Source: Faecalibacterium sp. I4-3-84
GTDB lineage: Bacteria > Bacillota > Clostridia > Oscillospirales > Ruminococcaceae
NCBI RefSeq assembly: GCF_023347255.1
Contig: NZ_CP094466.1
Coordinates: 2,666,001 to 2,730,000 of the forward strand
DNA length: 64,000 nt
Reading direction: 5' to 3'
The translations under genes were made by a program, and so were the position numbers. The notes beneath the pieces were generated by a model, which saw only the letters and a list, made by a program, of their open reading frames with translations, ran no database searches and was not told the origin of the DNA. Positions 44,761 to 53,981 of this stretch are shown piece after piece. The stretch's first letter is position 1. Every line of letters starts with the position of its first letter.

Positions 44761-46265
44761 GCCTTATGCCCTCCAATCTGCGCATTGCGGTCTTTCGCGG
44801 TTGCACCTTCTTCAAGATTCATTGCCTTGAGGATGGCGTTCTTTCCATACTTCTTCTTGATGGCAAGCGTGGCGGCTTGTATCTTCCGCTCACGCTCCAA
44901 AGCGGCATCTTCGGCTTTCTGTTTTTCCTCTTCGGCGGCATAGTCGGTAAAGAGGTCGAGCTGGACTGCACCGTCGTTTTTCTTCGGTACATCAGCTTCC
45001 GGCAGGACATGATTTGCAACAACATACATACGGCGGACAAGCAGATTCTTATCCACGATCCGGTCGAAGAGTTCTGACACAGCACACATTATTTTGCGAG
45101 TAGAGGATGTGTGACCGTCGAGGTTAATAGAGCCGTGCGCCTGTTTCGGAATCTGCCTCCCATAATGATCTGTCTCCACCGCGCCGTGATACTTTGCCCG
45201 TCGCGCCGGATCAGTCAGGTTCTCAATGTCGTAGCCAACTGTGAGAACCATCTGGTCGGTGACAAGCCCCTTGTCTACCAAGTCCAGCACAAGCAAGTCC
45301 GTCATTTCCCGCACAACCAGCTTCGCCTTCTGCGGCTCATAGGGGCAGTGCAAAACCTGACCAGAGCTGAGGCTGTTGGAGCTGGGACGGTACGCTTTGA
45401 TTGCTTCAATGGTGGTCGGTTCCCATCCCCACGCATGGTCAATGAGCAATTCCGCATTCTTGCCGAACAGCTTGTAAAGCAAGTCCTCGTTCCGCTCTGA
45501 ACAGAGGGCAACATCACCCATCGTGAACATCCCGTTCTGCTCAAGTTTCTTGGCAATGCCCCGACCCACGCGCCAGAAGTCCGTGAGAGGCTGATGAGAC
45601 CAAAGCTCACGCCGGAACTTCATCTCATCCAGCTCTGCAATGCGGACACCGTTCTTGTCGGCGGGGATGTGCTTCGCCACAATATCCATTGCCACTTTGC
45701 AGAGAAAGAGATTCGTCCCAATCCCAGCGGTTGCCGTGATGCCGGTTGTCTCAAGCACGTCGAGGATGATCTTCATGGCAAGGTCATGTGCCGAGAGCTT
45801 GTAGGTGTTCAGGTAGTCCGTCACGTCCATGAACACCTCGTCGATGGAATAGACCACAATGTCCTCCGGCGCGATGTACTTGAGGTAGACCTGATAGATG
45901 CGGGTGCTGTACTCCATGTAATACGCCATTCGGGGCGGCGCAATGATAAAGTCAATCGCCAGAGACGGGTTTGCTTGCAACTCCGAGAAGAAGTGTGATG
46001 TGCCGTCCAGTCTGCGTCCCGGTGCGTCGTGCTGCCGTCCGGCATTTGCTTCCTTCACACGCTGCTTGACTTCAAACAGCCGCCCGCGTCCGGAGATACC
46101 GTAGCTCTTGAGGGAGGGCGTGACGGCAAGGCAGATGGTCTTATCGGTACGGCTTTCATCCGCAACAACAAGGTTTGTGTCCAGAGGATCTAAGCCGCGC
46201 TCCCGGCACTCCACGGAGGCGTAGAAGGATTTCAGGTCGATTGCGATGTAAGTGTGTTGTTTCAC
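44757..46265 (-). CDS. Y-family translesion DNA polymerase (UmuC/DinB-like)
   Basis: A 502-aa error-prone polymerase: catalytic IAIDLKSFYASVECRERG (first Asp), VYSIDEVFMDVT (Asp-Glu pair), helix-hairpin-helix GRGIAKKLEQNGMFTMGDVAL, and a little-finger domain (SNSLSSGQVLHCPY). It bypasses lesions in DNA, probably during single-stranded transfer or after SOS induction. The start is GTG 46265 with GGAGG 8 bp upstream. It is paired with YolD and placed in the XRE/ImmA-controlled operon. Confidence 0.92.
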   Translation of the reverse strand: MKQHTYIAIDLKSFYASVECRERGLDPLDTNLVVADESRTDKTICLAVTPSLKSYGISGRGRLFEVKQRVKEANAGRQHDAPGRRLDGTSHFFSELQANPSLAIDFIIAPPRMAYYMEYSTRIYQVYLKYIAPEDIVVYSIDEVFMDVTDYLNTYKLSAHDLAMKIILDVLETTGITATAGIGTNLFLCKVAMDIVAKHIPADKNGVRIAELDEMKFRRELWSHQPLTDFWRVGRGIAKKLEQNGMFTMGDVALCSERNEDLLYKLFGKNAELLIDHAWGWEPTTIEAIKAYRPSSNSLSSGQVLHCPYEPQKAKLVVREMTDLLVLDLVDKGLVTDQMVLTVGYDIENLTDPARRAKYHGAVETDHYGRQIPKQAHGSINLDGHTSSTRKIMCAVSELFDRIVDKNLLVRRMYVVANHVLPEADVPKKNDGAVQLDLFTDYAAEEEKQKAEDAALERERKIQAATLAIKKKYGKNAILKAMNLEEGATAKDRNAQIGGHKA

Positions 46266-46287
46266 CTTCTTTGCCTCCGCTTTCTTC

Positions 46288-47820
46288 TTAGATCAGCCCT
46301 AATGACATTTCATTGGAGCTTTTAATGTTGAATACGATACGCCATTCAATATCACCCTCCACCGGCTCAAAGTGTAGAGAGGAACAAACTGCATGAAGTT
46401 TTTCTTTTGAGCTGTCTCCACACACGATTGCGATTGGACCGTCCGCTCCGCCGATAATGCCGATACAAGCAATATCGTTTCGTGCCTCTGGTGCATAGCG
46501 GTCAGAGCATGGCGCAATTTCCAAAGGCTTGTCCCCCTCAGCGCAATCACAGATCGTAACATCGCTGTCAGGTTCAGGAGAAAACGTATAGCTCATGGCG
46601 GTAAAATGCGTCGGATAAAGCCAGCGGTCAGAACCGAAACGCTTTTCGGAAATTGTCTGCCGCTCCAATTCCTGTACGGTCAATGTGTATTTTTTTCCAC
46701 TGACCGGATGGAGGAAAGAAAACGAATCACCGGGAGCGTGTGCCTTGAAATGTGGTCCCGGGACACGACACGACTGCTGCTCCATTGTAAGGGAGAGGGC
46801 TTTTATTTCAGGACGGCGTTTGCTTGTCCACGGAAAAGCTGCCCGAAAAATCATCCATCCATAGGATGTATCCAAATCATAGTGTTCCAATGCCCACTTT
46901 GCTTCCGCTTCATTGATCACCCCGTCTGGCAAACATGGATTAAAGACCACGGAACAGCCGTGGGAGGTCAGCATTGTTTTCCCGTTCAATTCCAAACGAG
47001 GAATAAAGTCAAGGCAAAGTGGATTGTCTAAATCTATCTGCATTTGCTGCTCCTGCGTGAAGTATTCGCAGAAGTCGTTTTCGGGGTGTAAATCCCATTT
47101 AGTTATGAACTTGCGAATGTCTTCTTCCGGGGTGCGCATACAAAAGTCCATGACGAGTCCCTTGCTGCAAGAATACGCCGCAGGAATAACCCAATGATGC
47201 CTCGCCCAGTCAAATTGCTTATTCAACCGGATTTCCGTTCCGGCATGGTCTTTTCCCGAATGTCCCCAGAAGTTTCCATCAAAGTAGACCTTCCACTCAG
47301 GCATGGTCGGTTCTGCTTCTGGGTTCATATCAACATCATAATAGTCCTCGGTGTACTTGATCTTACTATAATCAAAAGATGCTTGCAGCTTTTTGATGTA
47401 TACCCACGGCTGTTCCATAGGCGTCAATTTCATTTTCTCAGCAAGCTCTGATAGCGTTCTTTGCTGATCCTGCGTTGGAGGGTTGTCCTGCAAAAAGGCT
47501 TCAAACTGGGCTTTATCCCACATCCACGCCTGTTCCAGCGCTGCCGAATCACTGCAAGCAAGGAGCAACCTCAGAAAGTCTTCAAAATCGTTTGCCAGCG
47601 GATGAACAAAATCCGGAGCCGAGTTCATGGGACTGACGGAAAATACCATACCGCCAAAGTCTCGAACAAAGCAGAAGTGGATGCCGTCCACACCCGCCCA
47701 GCCAAAAATAGATGCACCTTTTGGCGTGCAAAAGTATGGGTTGTTATCTTCACGACGCTCCACCCCTACGGGCGAAAGGTCAATACCACTTCGCAAAAAT
47801 TTCTGAAACACTTTATCCAT
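46288..47820 (-). CDS. Large hypothetical protein with GGADGP motif
   Basis: A 510-aa soluble protein that I cannot assign. The N-terminus (FLRSGIDLSPVGVERREDNNPYFCTPKGASIFGWAGVDGIHFCFV) looks like a SMI1/KNR4-type or small-molecule-sensing fold; the C-terminal IGIIGGADGPIAIVCG segment copies a motif of sodium-pump decarboxylase beta subunits, although no membrane segment is present. It is 22 bp upstream of the polymerase gene and in the same operon. Confidence 0.55.
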   Translation of the reverse strand: MDKVFQKFLRSGIDLSPVGVERREDNNPYFCTPKGASIFGWAGVDGIHFCFVRDFGGMVFSVSPMNSAPDFVHPLANDFEDFLRLLLACSDSAALEQAWMWDKAQFEAFLQDNPPTQDQQRTLSELAEKMKLTPMEQPWVYIKKLQASFDYSKIKYTEDYYDVDMNPEAEPTMPEWKVYFDGNFWGHSGKDHAGTEIRLNKQFDWARHHWVIPAAYSCSKGLVMDFCMRTPEEDIRKFITKWDLHPENDFCEYFTQEQQMQIDLDNPLCLDFIPRLELNGKTMLTSHGCSVVFNPCLPDGVINEAEAKWALEHYDLDTSYGWMIFRAAFPWTSKRRPEIKALSLTMEQQSCRVPGPHFKAHAPGDSFSFLHPVSGKKYTLTVQELERQTISEKRFGSDRWLYPTHFTAMSYTFSPEPDSDVTICDCAEGDKPLEIAPCSDRYAPEARNDIACIGIIGGADGPIAIVCGDSSKEKLHAVCSSLHFEPVEGDIEWRIVFNIKSSNEMSLGLI

Positions 47821-47825
47821 AGACC

Positions 47826-48869
47826 TTATGCTCCTATTAAACTTTGGTCGAAGGCAAACAGAGCCTCGTTGATCTCAAAGACATTATAGTTCCCATGCTC
47901 CACGAAATACTCCACGATGATGTCAAACTTGTTGGAGTGGGAGAGCGCAAAGCCAGCCTTCATGAGCATATCCTTCATTTCAACAAGCGGCAGCTCAAGG
48001 GCAATGGCAAACGCAATGACCGTGGGCTTGGAAGGCTTATAAGACTTGTCCGAGCGGATCTTCGAGAAGAGCTTCCGGTCAATATTCGCCTTCTTATAGC
48101 ACTGCGCGTCCGTCATGCCGCGCTCATCAATCTTTCGCAGAAGCATCTCGGAAAAACTCTCGTCGATCTGTCCCAGCGCGTCATCAAGGGTTGCCGCCTT
48201 TTTGGGGGCAGCCGCCGCAGAGACGGGAGGCATGAGCTGTTCGATTGCCTCTTCACAAACGGATGCCTCGCAAGGCATGGGTTCTTCCATCCGGAAGGCG
48301 TTCATCCTGCGCAGACGCTCGGAACGATTATCAGTATGCTCATCCACATAGCGGTCATCTATGTACGCTGCAATATCGGCAAACAGCTTGCCGCTGATCT
48401 GATAGGCTTTGCGGTCAAAAATGACGATGTACACCGTCATTTCATTTTCGAGAAGGAAACTGCTAATGGTGTCAATCGCCACTTTGAGAGCCTGATCCTT
48501 CGGATAGCCGAAAATGCCGGAGGAAATCAGAGGGAACGCAGCCGATTCGCAGCCGTATTCCTTCGCCAGCATGAGCGATGTCCGATAACAGGATGTCAGT
48601 AGTTCGCGCTCACCATGCCGTCCGTCATACCAGCGCGGACCGACAGCATGAATGACATATTTGCAGGGCAGCTTGTAGCCCTTCGTGATTTTTGCGCTCC
48701 CGGTTTTGCAGCCGTGGAGCGTTTCACATTCCGTCAGCAGCTCCGGTCCTGCAGCACGATGAATGCAGCCGTCCACACCGCCGCCACCCAGCAGCGACTC
48801 GTTGGCAGCGTTGACGATGGCGTCCACCTTCATTTTCGTGATGTCATTTCTGACAATTTGAAGCGGCAT
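47826..48869 (-). CDS. Macro-domain protein fused to a helical C-terminal domain
   Basis: A 347-aa protein. Residues 1-165 form a macro domain ([30 protein letters not shown]-like [12 protein letters not shown], and [12 protein letters not shown]), which binds or hydrolyses ADP-ribose derivatives. Residues about 225-347 ([47 protein letters not shown]) form a helical, HTH-like domain. This fusion is found in gut Firmicutes. The role may be in removing ADP-ribose from protein or nucleic acid under stress. Confidence 0.85.
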   Translation of the reverse strand: MPLQIVRNDITKMKVDAIVNAANESLLGGGGVDGCIHRAAGPELLTECETLHGCKTGSAKITKGYKLPCKYVIHAVGPRWYDGRHGERELLTSCYRTSLMLAKEYGCESAAFPLISSGIFGYPKDQALKVAIDTISSFLLENEMTVYIVIFDRKAYQISGKLFADIAAYIDDRYVDEHTDNRSERLRRMNAFRMEEPMPCEASVCEEAIEQLMPPVSAAAAPKKAATLDDALGQIDESFSEMLLRKIDERGMTDAQCYKKANIDRKLFSKIRSDKSYKPSKPTVIAFAIALELPLVEMKDMLMKAGFALSHSNKFDIIVEYFVEHGNYNVFEINEALFAFDQSLIGA

Positions 48870-48888
48870 GATTCTATCCTCCGTCCTA

Positions 48889-49098
48889 TCAAAGCGGCAT
48901 CGGTGTCCGGGCGATCAGAATGACCGCCAGAATCGCACCCACAAATGCCGCAGCCCCTATGACAGCCAATACCTTTTTGCCGAGTTTCTTCTTCGCTGCC
49001 TTGCCAATCAGCGCAGCGCAAGCCATGCAGACAGCCGCAGCAACAAGCGCAATGCCCAGCGTTTCCCATAGCCAAGAAAGTTCATGTAGGATTTTCAT
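48889..49098 (-). CDS. Small membrane protein (69 aa)
   Basis: Two predicted membrane helices (about 12-32 and 42-62) joined by a lysine-rich loop ([11 protein letters not shown]). No family recognised. RBS AGGAGA about 10 bp before ATG 49098. It lies between the macro-domain gene and the NTF2-like gene. Confidence 0.55.
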   Translation of the reverse strand: MKILHELSWLWETLGIALVAAAVCMACAALIGKAAKKKLGKKVLAVIGAAAFVGAILAVILIARTPMPL

Positions 49099-49142
49099 GC
49101 GATCATCATCTCCTGTTCGTTAAACTGGAATTTATAGTCCTC

Positions 49143-49562
49143 TCAAAACCAATTTGCTTTTTCTTCTCGAAATACGGGAATATCACTATCTCGATATGGA
49201 TTGTAATTATGAAGATTGCAACCAAACTCTTTTAATGATTTTATTTTGTTATCCTGTGTCCATACAATTAAAGATATTCCGTCAAATTCTTCAACATTTC
49301 CATTATTCATTTTGTTTTTAAAATACCACTCCACGATTGTTTGATTGCCTTGATGAAAAAATTGCTTAATCTCCCAGACAAGAACACTTCCGCGTGTATT
49401 CCATTCGTCAAACCAGTGCTTTACCGTTTTGCGGTTTTCATATTTAGGACTCCAACTCTCAGTATATACAACATCATCTGTAAAAATATTGTCAATTCCT
49501 AAATCTGCTTTCTTAATCCACATATCAAACCATAATCGGATAATTTTTTCTCTCTCGTTCAT
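49143..49562 (-). CDS. SnoaL/NTF2-like protein
   Basis: A 139-aa protein with the NTF2-like layout: N-terminal helices (REKIIRLWFDMWIKKADLGIDNIFTDDVVYTESWSP), VKHWFDEWNTRG, then a beta-rich half (VLVWEIKQFFHQGNQTIVEWYFKNKM). SnoaL-like domains bind small ligands; no substrate can be named. Start ATG 49562 has GGAGG 6 bp upstream. The gene is much more AT-rich than its neighbours, which suggests separate origin. Confidence 0.72.
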   Translation of the reverse strand: MNEREKIIRLWFDMWIKKADLGIDNIFTDDVVYTESWSPKYENRKTVKHWFDEWNTRGSVLVWEIKQFFHQGNQTIVEWYFKNKMNNGNVEEFDGISLIVWTQDNKIKSLKEFGCNLHNYNPYRDSDIPVFREEKANWF

Positions 49563-49596
49563 AAAGCACCTCCACAACTTTCGATTTGTCTGCCCC

Positions 49597-50076
49597 TTAA
49601 AGTCCAAGTCCTTCAACCCACGCCGCAAGCTCCTGATGCCCGACGCAGCCCTTGAAAACCTTGCCGTCCATCAGCTTTGCGCCTTTGCAGCTCGGCGCAA
49701 GGCGTTCGTTCGTCTTGCCAATGTCGCTTCCTCCGGAGGTTGCAAACGGGATGATCGTCTTGCCGGTCATATCATAGCTCTCAAGGAACGTATTGATAAT
49801 CGTCGGCGCAACGTACCACCAGATCGGGAAGCCCACAAAAATTGTGTCGTAGTCCTTCATGTTGTCCCGCTTTATGGCAATCTCTGGACGGGAAACAGGA
49901 TCGTTCATCTCAATCGTGCTGCGGGCTTTCTTGTCCATCCAGTTCAGATCGGCTTCCGTATAAGGCACTTTCGGCTCAATCTCAAAGATGTCCGCGCCGA
50001 TTGCCTCTGCCAGCGTCTCGGCAACCTTTGCGGTCACGCCGGACGCAGAAAAATACGCTACAAGTTTCTTACTCAT
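49597..50076 (-). CDS. Flavodoxin-like protein
   Basis: A 159-aa flavodoxin: YFSASGVTAKVAETLAEAIG (FMN phosphate loop), DTIFVGFPIWWYVAPTIINTFLESYD (the WW-containing isoalloxazine loop) and IIPFATSGGSDIGKT. It probably carries electrons for an oxidoreductase that is not in this window. Start ATG 50076 has GAGGAA 8 bp upstream and overlaps the preceding gene by 8 bp. Confidence 0.88.
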   Translation of the reverse strand: MSKKLVAYFSASGVTAKVAETLAEAIGADIFEIEPKVPYTEADLNWMDKKARSTIEMNDPVSRPEIAIKRDNMKDYDTIFVGFPIWWYVAPTIINTFLESYDMTGKTIIPFATSGGSDIGKTNERLAPSCKGAKLMDGKVFKGCVGHQELAAWVEGLGL

Positions 50077-50800
50077 TGTGTTCTTCCTCATCAATCTTTT
50101 CATTTCCTTCATTCAGCATGAAGTATAGCAGAGCTTCCAGCAATGTTGCCATATAATGAAGCGACCAGTTTTCTTCCGGCTCTTTTGTCATCTTATCAAG
50201 CACGGCTCGAAAAGCCGTGGTACGGTCAATCCTTGTTTCATCATCAATGCGGTCAAGTATGCCCTTCATTTTCAGGGCGAGTTCTTTTTCCTCGTCAGAA
50301 AGCTCCGGTATGCCAAGTAACTCAGATAGTTTCTTGTCCTGCATAATAGCATCGTATTCGATGTATGACTTGTGTTCGGCTGACATCAATTCTTCAAAGT
50401 AGTTGATAAAAATATGAACGCGAATGCCACCTTCTTCGTCCGGGGAGAAGCAGACGGTTTGCGATTTTTCTGCAATTTCTTTCAAAAATGCAAGGTCTTC
50501 TGAGTCATCGAACTCCGCAAACGGAAGAAACATATTGATTTCCGCGTGCCAACGATGATAGTCCACGATTCCCTTGATATACCCGCGGTGTTGCTTGACA
50601 AACGCATCACAGCGTTCCAGAAGATACTCGTAGTTCTTCTTGTCCTCCGGTACAATGATCTTTGGTATCTTGTCCATTGCTTCGGAGTACGCTTTCAGCA
50701 TACCACAATTAACTGCGCGGTCAAACACCTCATCGCACCATTTATCGTATTCGGCAGACTCGGTTTCCCGGTAATCCTTCTCAAAGATAATATCGTCCAT
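50069..50800 (-). CDS. Hypothetical acidic protein
   Basis: A 243-aa acidic, helical protein with no recognised domain (DIIFEKDYRETESAEYDKWCDEVFDRAVNCG at the N-terminus; EEEHNE at the end). No signal peptide or membrane helix. It lies inside the leftward operon, 5 bp after the gene at 50805 and overlapping the flavodoxin gene. Confidence 0.55.
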   Translation of the reverse strand: MDDIIFEKDYRETESAEYDKWCDEVFDRAVNCGMLKAYSEAMDKIPKIIVPEDKKNYEYLLERCDAFVKQHRGYIKGIVDYHRWHAEINMFLPFAEFDDSEDLAFLKEIAEKSQTVCFSPDEEGGIRVHIFINYFEELMSAEHKSYIEYDAIMQDKKLSELLGIPELSDEEKELALKMKGILDRIDDETRIDRTTAFRAVLDKMTKEPEENWSLHYMATLLEALLYFMLNEGNEKIDEEEHNE

Positions 50801-50804
50801 TGCG

Positions 50805-51491
50805 TTACCCCTTTATGATTTTCTCAAGCTGCATTTCGGTCGCGTTAGGCAGACGTGATTGCAGATGTTTTAGAATGCGTTCTTTGGATTCCTGCGGGTC
50901 TCGCTGATAGGCAGATGTGATAAGGTCGTACCCGAAAAGTTCTTCCGGCGTCGCATACTCTGCGACACCCCAGCCATAAGGTCTTCCATATCTGTCCTGC
51001 ATATAGACGAAATCCGCGATGCAGACATAGCTCTGCATTTGCAGCCGCGTGATGCACGTCTCAAAACCGGTGTTGCCGCCCTTGCGGTAGTTCAGAGCTT
51101 CTTTCAGCCGTTTGGAAAGCATCCTGCCTTCACCGGCTATGGCTTCATAAAGCTCTTTGTCCTTGTAGGACGCCAAGCCGTCATCCCAACGGGCGTCAAA
51201 GTCATAGCCGTCACGCCGGAAGTTCGCAAAGTCCGGAATCCACTCCCGGCTCACAAATCCAGCCTTCTTGTTGAAAAGTTTGCCGTAAAGACATTTGCCG
51301 CTCCGCGCAGCCGGTCCTTTCCATTCCCACGGACCATCTACATCATCCGCAAACCATAACTCAGGTGGGCAAAGTTCCTCGATGGAGAAGCCGTGAATCT
51401 CGTTCCGAAAGAAGGGCAGAAAGCCGTGTTGTTCGACGGCTGCAATCAAACCATCTGCACTATGTAGTTGTCTGGCATATCTCTTTGACAT
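50805..51491 (-). CDS. AlkZ-related-like hypothetical protein
   Basis: A 228-aa protein resembling the AlkZ-related group often found in gut Firmicutes: LISADGLIAAVEQHGFLPFF-type start, then CPPELWFADDVDGPWEWKG, GKLFNKKAGFVSREWIPDFANFRRDGYDFDARWDDG, and RLQMQSYVCIADFVY. AlkZ proteins are DNA glycosylase-like, but the relation is distant and a repair role is only suggestive. It begins at the last base of the gene at 51491. Confidence 0.6.
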   Translation of the reverse strand: MSKRYARQLHSADGLIAAVEQHGFLPFFRNEIHGFSIEELCPPELWFADDVDGPWEWKGPAARSGKCLYGKLFNKKAGFVSREWIPDFANFRRDGYDFDARWDDGLASYKDKELYEAIAGEGRMLSKRLKEALNYRKGGNTGFETCITRLQMQSYVCIADFVYMQDRYGRPYGWGVAEYATPEELFGYDLITSAYQRDPQESKERILKHLQSRLPNATEMQLEKIIKG

Positions 51492-51796
51492 TACTCCGCC
51501 TCTTCAATCACGCCATAATCAATCAGGATATTCTTCTCCGCATACTGCGGGTAAACAACACCCATCATCTCATACTGATAACGTCTTACGCGGCGATGCT
51601 CCTGAACCGGCTCCGGTGCATACGCAGCGGTTTCGCAGTGCGCATACTCCGGCATTTCCGCAAGATCATCCCGAACAGCACGGATAAGCGCGTCTGCCAC
51701 ATCATCAATGTTCTTGCCGGTCTCCACGGCAACCAGTTCGTGCTTCTGGACTGCCTTGTCCAGATTACCGGGGGAGCGAAACAGCTTATATTTCAT
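51491..51796 (-). CDS. Hypothetical protein (101 aa)
   Basis: A 101-aa acidic protein without recognised domain; the only marked feature is a helical middle (NIDDVADALIRAVRDDLAEMP). RBS is GGACGGG-like about 8 bp upstream. It shares one base with the AlkZ-related gene, so it is translated with it. Confidence 0.5.
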   Translation of the reverse strand: MKYKLFRSPGNLDKAVQKHELVAVETGKNIDDVADALIRAVRDDLAEMPEYAHCETAAYAPEPVQEHRRVRRYQYEMMGVVYPQYAEKNILIDYGVIEEAE

Positions 51797-51829
51797 ATCG
51801 TTGCCCGTCCTTTCTCTCTTTCGGTCTGC

Positions 51830-52654
51830 CTATTCTTCCTGAAATCTGTTCTTTAGGGACGCAATCATCGCTTGTGCGGCAATGCTCAGATACAAAACTC
51901 CAATTTCATAGATAAAGTCGCGGTCGATTACGATAAAGTATTCTCTAACGTGTGTAAAAACCAGTTCCATCAAGTCCCTGTACAGTGGATCATCAAAGGG
52001 CTTGAACCGCGTAAACTTGCTTTTGGCAGCGTCCCATGTCATAGACGCTTCGCCCTCAGCACTGGTCATTGCCTCACAGAGAATCATGCTGACGCCCATT
52101 TTTCCGTTGCCGGTTAGGAGTTCTCCTTCGTAATAGCTGAGTAGGTCTTTCTTGCGTCGAACCGGAACTACATCGCAGTTGTCATCCAGCTCAAATGCAA
52201 TCAGCTCCGCAATCAGTTCCCGCCAGACCGCATAACCGGCGTTAATGGTTCCGTCCTCTTCGCGGCTGATGGTATCGTCCATGCAGTATCGCTCAAAGAA
52301 ATTATCTCCGTCAATCTCGTTGCGGGTGCAGAAGATATGCGCCAGCTCATGCAGAAGAATGTGCTTCAACTCTGCCGGATGACGCGCTATATCTGTGCGC
52401 AGAAGGATTCCGTCCGCGCCGTCTCCTGTGCCGACGAATGCAGCGGCGTGAAAGTCAAAATAGCCGTCCTCTGTATATCGGTCTTCCAGCCGGTCAGGGA
52501 AATACTGCTTGCAGAACTGCTCAAAGACTTCCTGCTGGTTTTCCGTCTGAAAGCAGCGCAGTACAAGGTTGTCCTCACTGAACTCTGTCCCCAAGCGTTC
52601 GTTAAAGATGGAAGCAGCATAGAAAAGGGCTTCTTTATAGTCGTTGTTGTTCAT
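51830..52654 (-). CDS. HExxH metalloprotease-like protein
   Basis: A 274-aa protein with a zinc-protease motif HELAH at 102-106 (HILLHELAHIFC) and a later WRELIAELIAFELDD helix that can supply the third ligand. The layout is reminiscent of ImmA/IrrE or related zincins, but the rest is unassigned. It is the second protease-like gene after the XRE repressor (third in the operon) and may act on a regulator or a host protein. Confidence 0.68.
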   Translation of the reverse strand: MNNNDYKEALFYAASIFNERLGTEFSEDNLVLRCFQTENQQEVFEQFCKQYFPDRLEDRYTEDGYFDFHAAAFVGTGDGADGILLRTDIARHPAELKHILLHELAHIFCTRNEIDGDNFFERYCMDDTISREEDGTINAGYAVWRELIAELIAFELDDNCDVVPVRRKKDLLSYYEGELLTGNGKMGVSMILCEAMTSAEGEASMTWDAAKSKFTRFKPFDDPLYRDLMELVFTHVREYFIVIDRDFIYEIGVLYLSIAAQAMIASLKNRFQEE

Positions 52655-52678
52655 CTAATTACTATCCTTCATCCTCAT

Positions 52679-53215
52679 TCAGCCCTCCGGTCTAACATTT
52701 TTCAGGAAGTCAGAGTGCGGTACATACGGCAAGTTGAGCTGCCAGCCCATGCGGTTCAGCTCGTTGAGCTTGATCAGCATCAGGTTGATGTTTGTTCCCA
52801 TTGCAGCCGAGAGCTGCACCACATCGTAGTCCTGCTTCATCAGGTCAATCAGCTCATCATCGTCAATGATCAGGTGAGAGGCAAACGCATTCGCCTCATA
52901 TTCGTGTTTTGTGCGCATATCGAACAGCACGAACTCCGGGAGCGGTTCGTTCCCTTTGGCAAGATCGCGATGAAAGGTATCATGCCCGATCTCGTGACCG
53001 CAGACCATTTGCATGATCAGATACTCCATATTGGAGTTCAGAAGAATATGCCGCTCTTTATGGCGGTAGGTGTACATTCCGAGCAGATCGTTCAGATTGT
53101 CAAGGAAATGGAGATGAATGCCCAGCTCACGGGCAATCTTCAAGGTATCTCTTGTTCCACAGCTTTTGACAATGCTGTTCGCCTTTTTGTATATTTCCTC
53201 GGAGCGAATTATCAC
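52679..53215 (-). CDS. ImmA/IrrE-family metallopeptidase
   Basis: A 178-aa ImmA/IrrE peptidase: HEIGH at 74-78 (QMVCGHEIGHDTFH) and the third-ligand region EYEANAFASHLI at about 108-119. In ICEBs1 and related elements ImmA cuts the XRE repressor ImmR when DNA is damaged, starting excision. Here it follows an XRE gene by 68 bp in the same operon, so the same arrangement is likely. Confidence 0.88.
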   Translation of the reverse strand: MIIRSEEIYKKANSIVKSCGTRDTLKIARELGIHLHFLDNLNDLLGMYTYRHKERHILLNSNMEYLIMQMVCGHEIGHDTFHRDLAKGNEPLPEFVLFDMRTKHEYEANAFASHLIIDDDELIDLMKQDYDVVQLSAAMGTNINLMLIKLNELNRMGWQLNLPYVPHSDFLKNVRPEG

Positions 53216-53283
53216 GGGACCTTCACCCCTTTCATGTTGAATACAGTCAAAGTAAATCCGTCGGGAAGCCGAGACGCAGACAG

Positions 53284-53712
53284 TTATTCCTCTGCGTCCG
53301 TCTCGGTCTTCTTGTATTTCTTCGGCGTGTATTTCTCAACATTCCGGGCTTTGGATTCCCAATATATATCCTGCAACGCCTTCATCACCGCATCCTTGTC
53401 CTGCTCGGACAGCGTACCGCCCGCAAACAAGCCGGACATCCCTTCAATCAGGTCCTTTGCCTGTTTCATGCCACGGGAGCCGTACTGCTCGGATGCCTGA
53501 ACCACAAACTCTTCGTCCTCGGTCAGCAGATAGTTCACATCCACCTTGAAGTATTCCGCGATTTTTCTGTAAGCGTCCTTGGTACGGGGGAAGGAAATGC
53601 CGTTCTCGTACCGGGTAATCATACGCCTGTTGATCCCCAGTGCATCGGCTACTTCCTGCTGGGTCAGCTTCCGCTTCTCCCGTTCAGCCTTGAATTTCTC
53701 TCCAAACGTCAT
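53284..53712 (-). CDS. XRE-family repressor (ImmR-like)
   Basis: A 142-aa repressor: HTH at about residues 1-60 (FGEKFKAEREKRKLTQQEVADALGINRRMITRYENG), then a flexible acidic C-terminal part (LTEDEEFVVQASEQYG...). Together with the following ImmA/IrrE protease gene it forms an ImmR-ImmA-like switch. I chose ATG 53712 (11 bp after AGGAG) over GTG 53724, which touches the RBS. The likely binding sites are in the 53777-53867 region upstream. Confidence 0.88.
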   Translation of the reverse strand: MTFGEKFKAEREKRKLTQQEVADALGINRRMITRYENGISFPRTKDAYRKIAEYFKVDVNYLLTEDEEFVVQASEQYGSRGMKQAKDLIEGMSGLFAGGTLSEQDKDAVMKALQDIYWESKARNVEKYTPKKYKKTETDAEE

Positions 53713-53767
53713 TTTGGTAATCACTCCTGTTCACAAAAAGTTTGCGACATCAAATTGCGCAAGTCTA

Positions 53768-53796
53768 TTGACAAAGGCACTTGAAGTGCGTATAAT
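53768..53796 (+). promoter_or_regulatory. Rightward consensus sigma-A promoter
   Basis: TTGACA, 17 bp, TATAAT: perfect consensus. A 13-bp palindrome GCACTT-G-AAGTGC (53777-53789) fills the spacer, a natural repressor site. It drives the genes from 53982 on. Confidence 0.85.
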
Positions 53797-53811
53797 AATG
53801 ACTGAGCAATC

Positions 53812-53867
53812 CAACTACTCATAGTATATCCTGAATTGCTCATCCTGTCAAGGGGCATGAGTAGTTG
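53812..53867. repeat. Inverted operator-like repeat
   Basis: CAACTACTCAT (53812-53822) and its exact inverse ATGAGTAGTTG (53857-53867) bracket the leftward promoter. TGAGCA-like half sites lie near them. Confidence 0.65.
53823..53851 (-). promoter_or_regulatory. Leftward sigma-A promoter of the XRE operon
   Basis: Read leftward: TTGACA, 17 bp, TATACT. It faces the rightward promoter; each transcript would run through the other promoter. Confidence 0.8.
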
Positions 53868-53981
53868 TACACGAAAAAGTTACATCTTTTGAGCAGTTCA
53901 AATGGACAGGCATTTATGCTGCCGAAGATCATCCGTACCGGCATACACCGGTATGAGGGAACAGGAGTGAGAAAAACGGAA

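Noticed and set aside
46400-46460. Calling the 46288 gene a sodium-pump decarboxylase subunit from its GGADGP motif
   Set aside because: The protein is soluble, has none of the membrane helices of that subunit, and no partner subunit genes are near.
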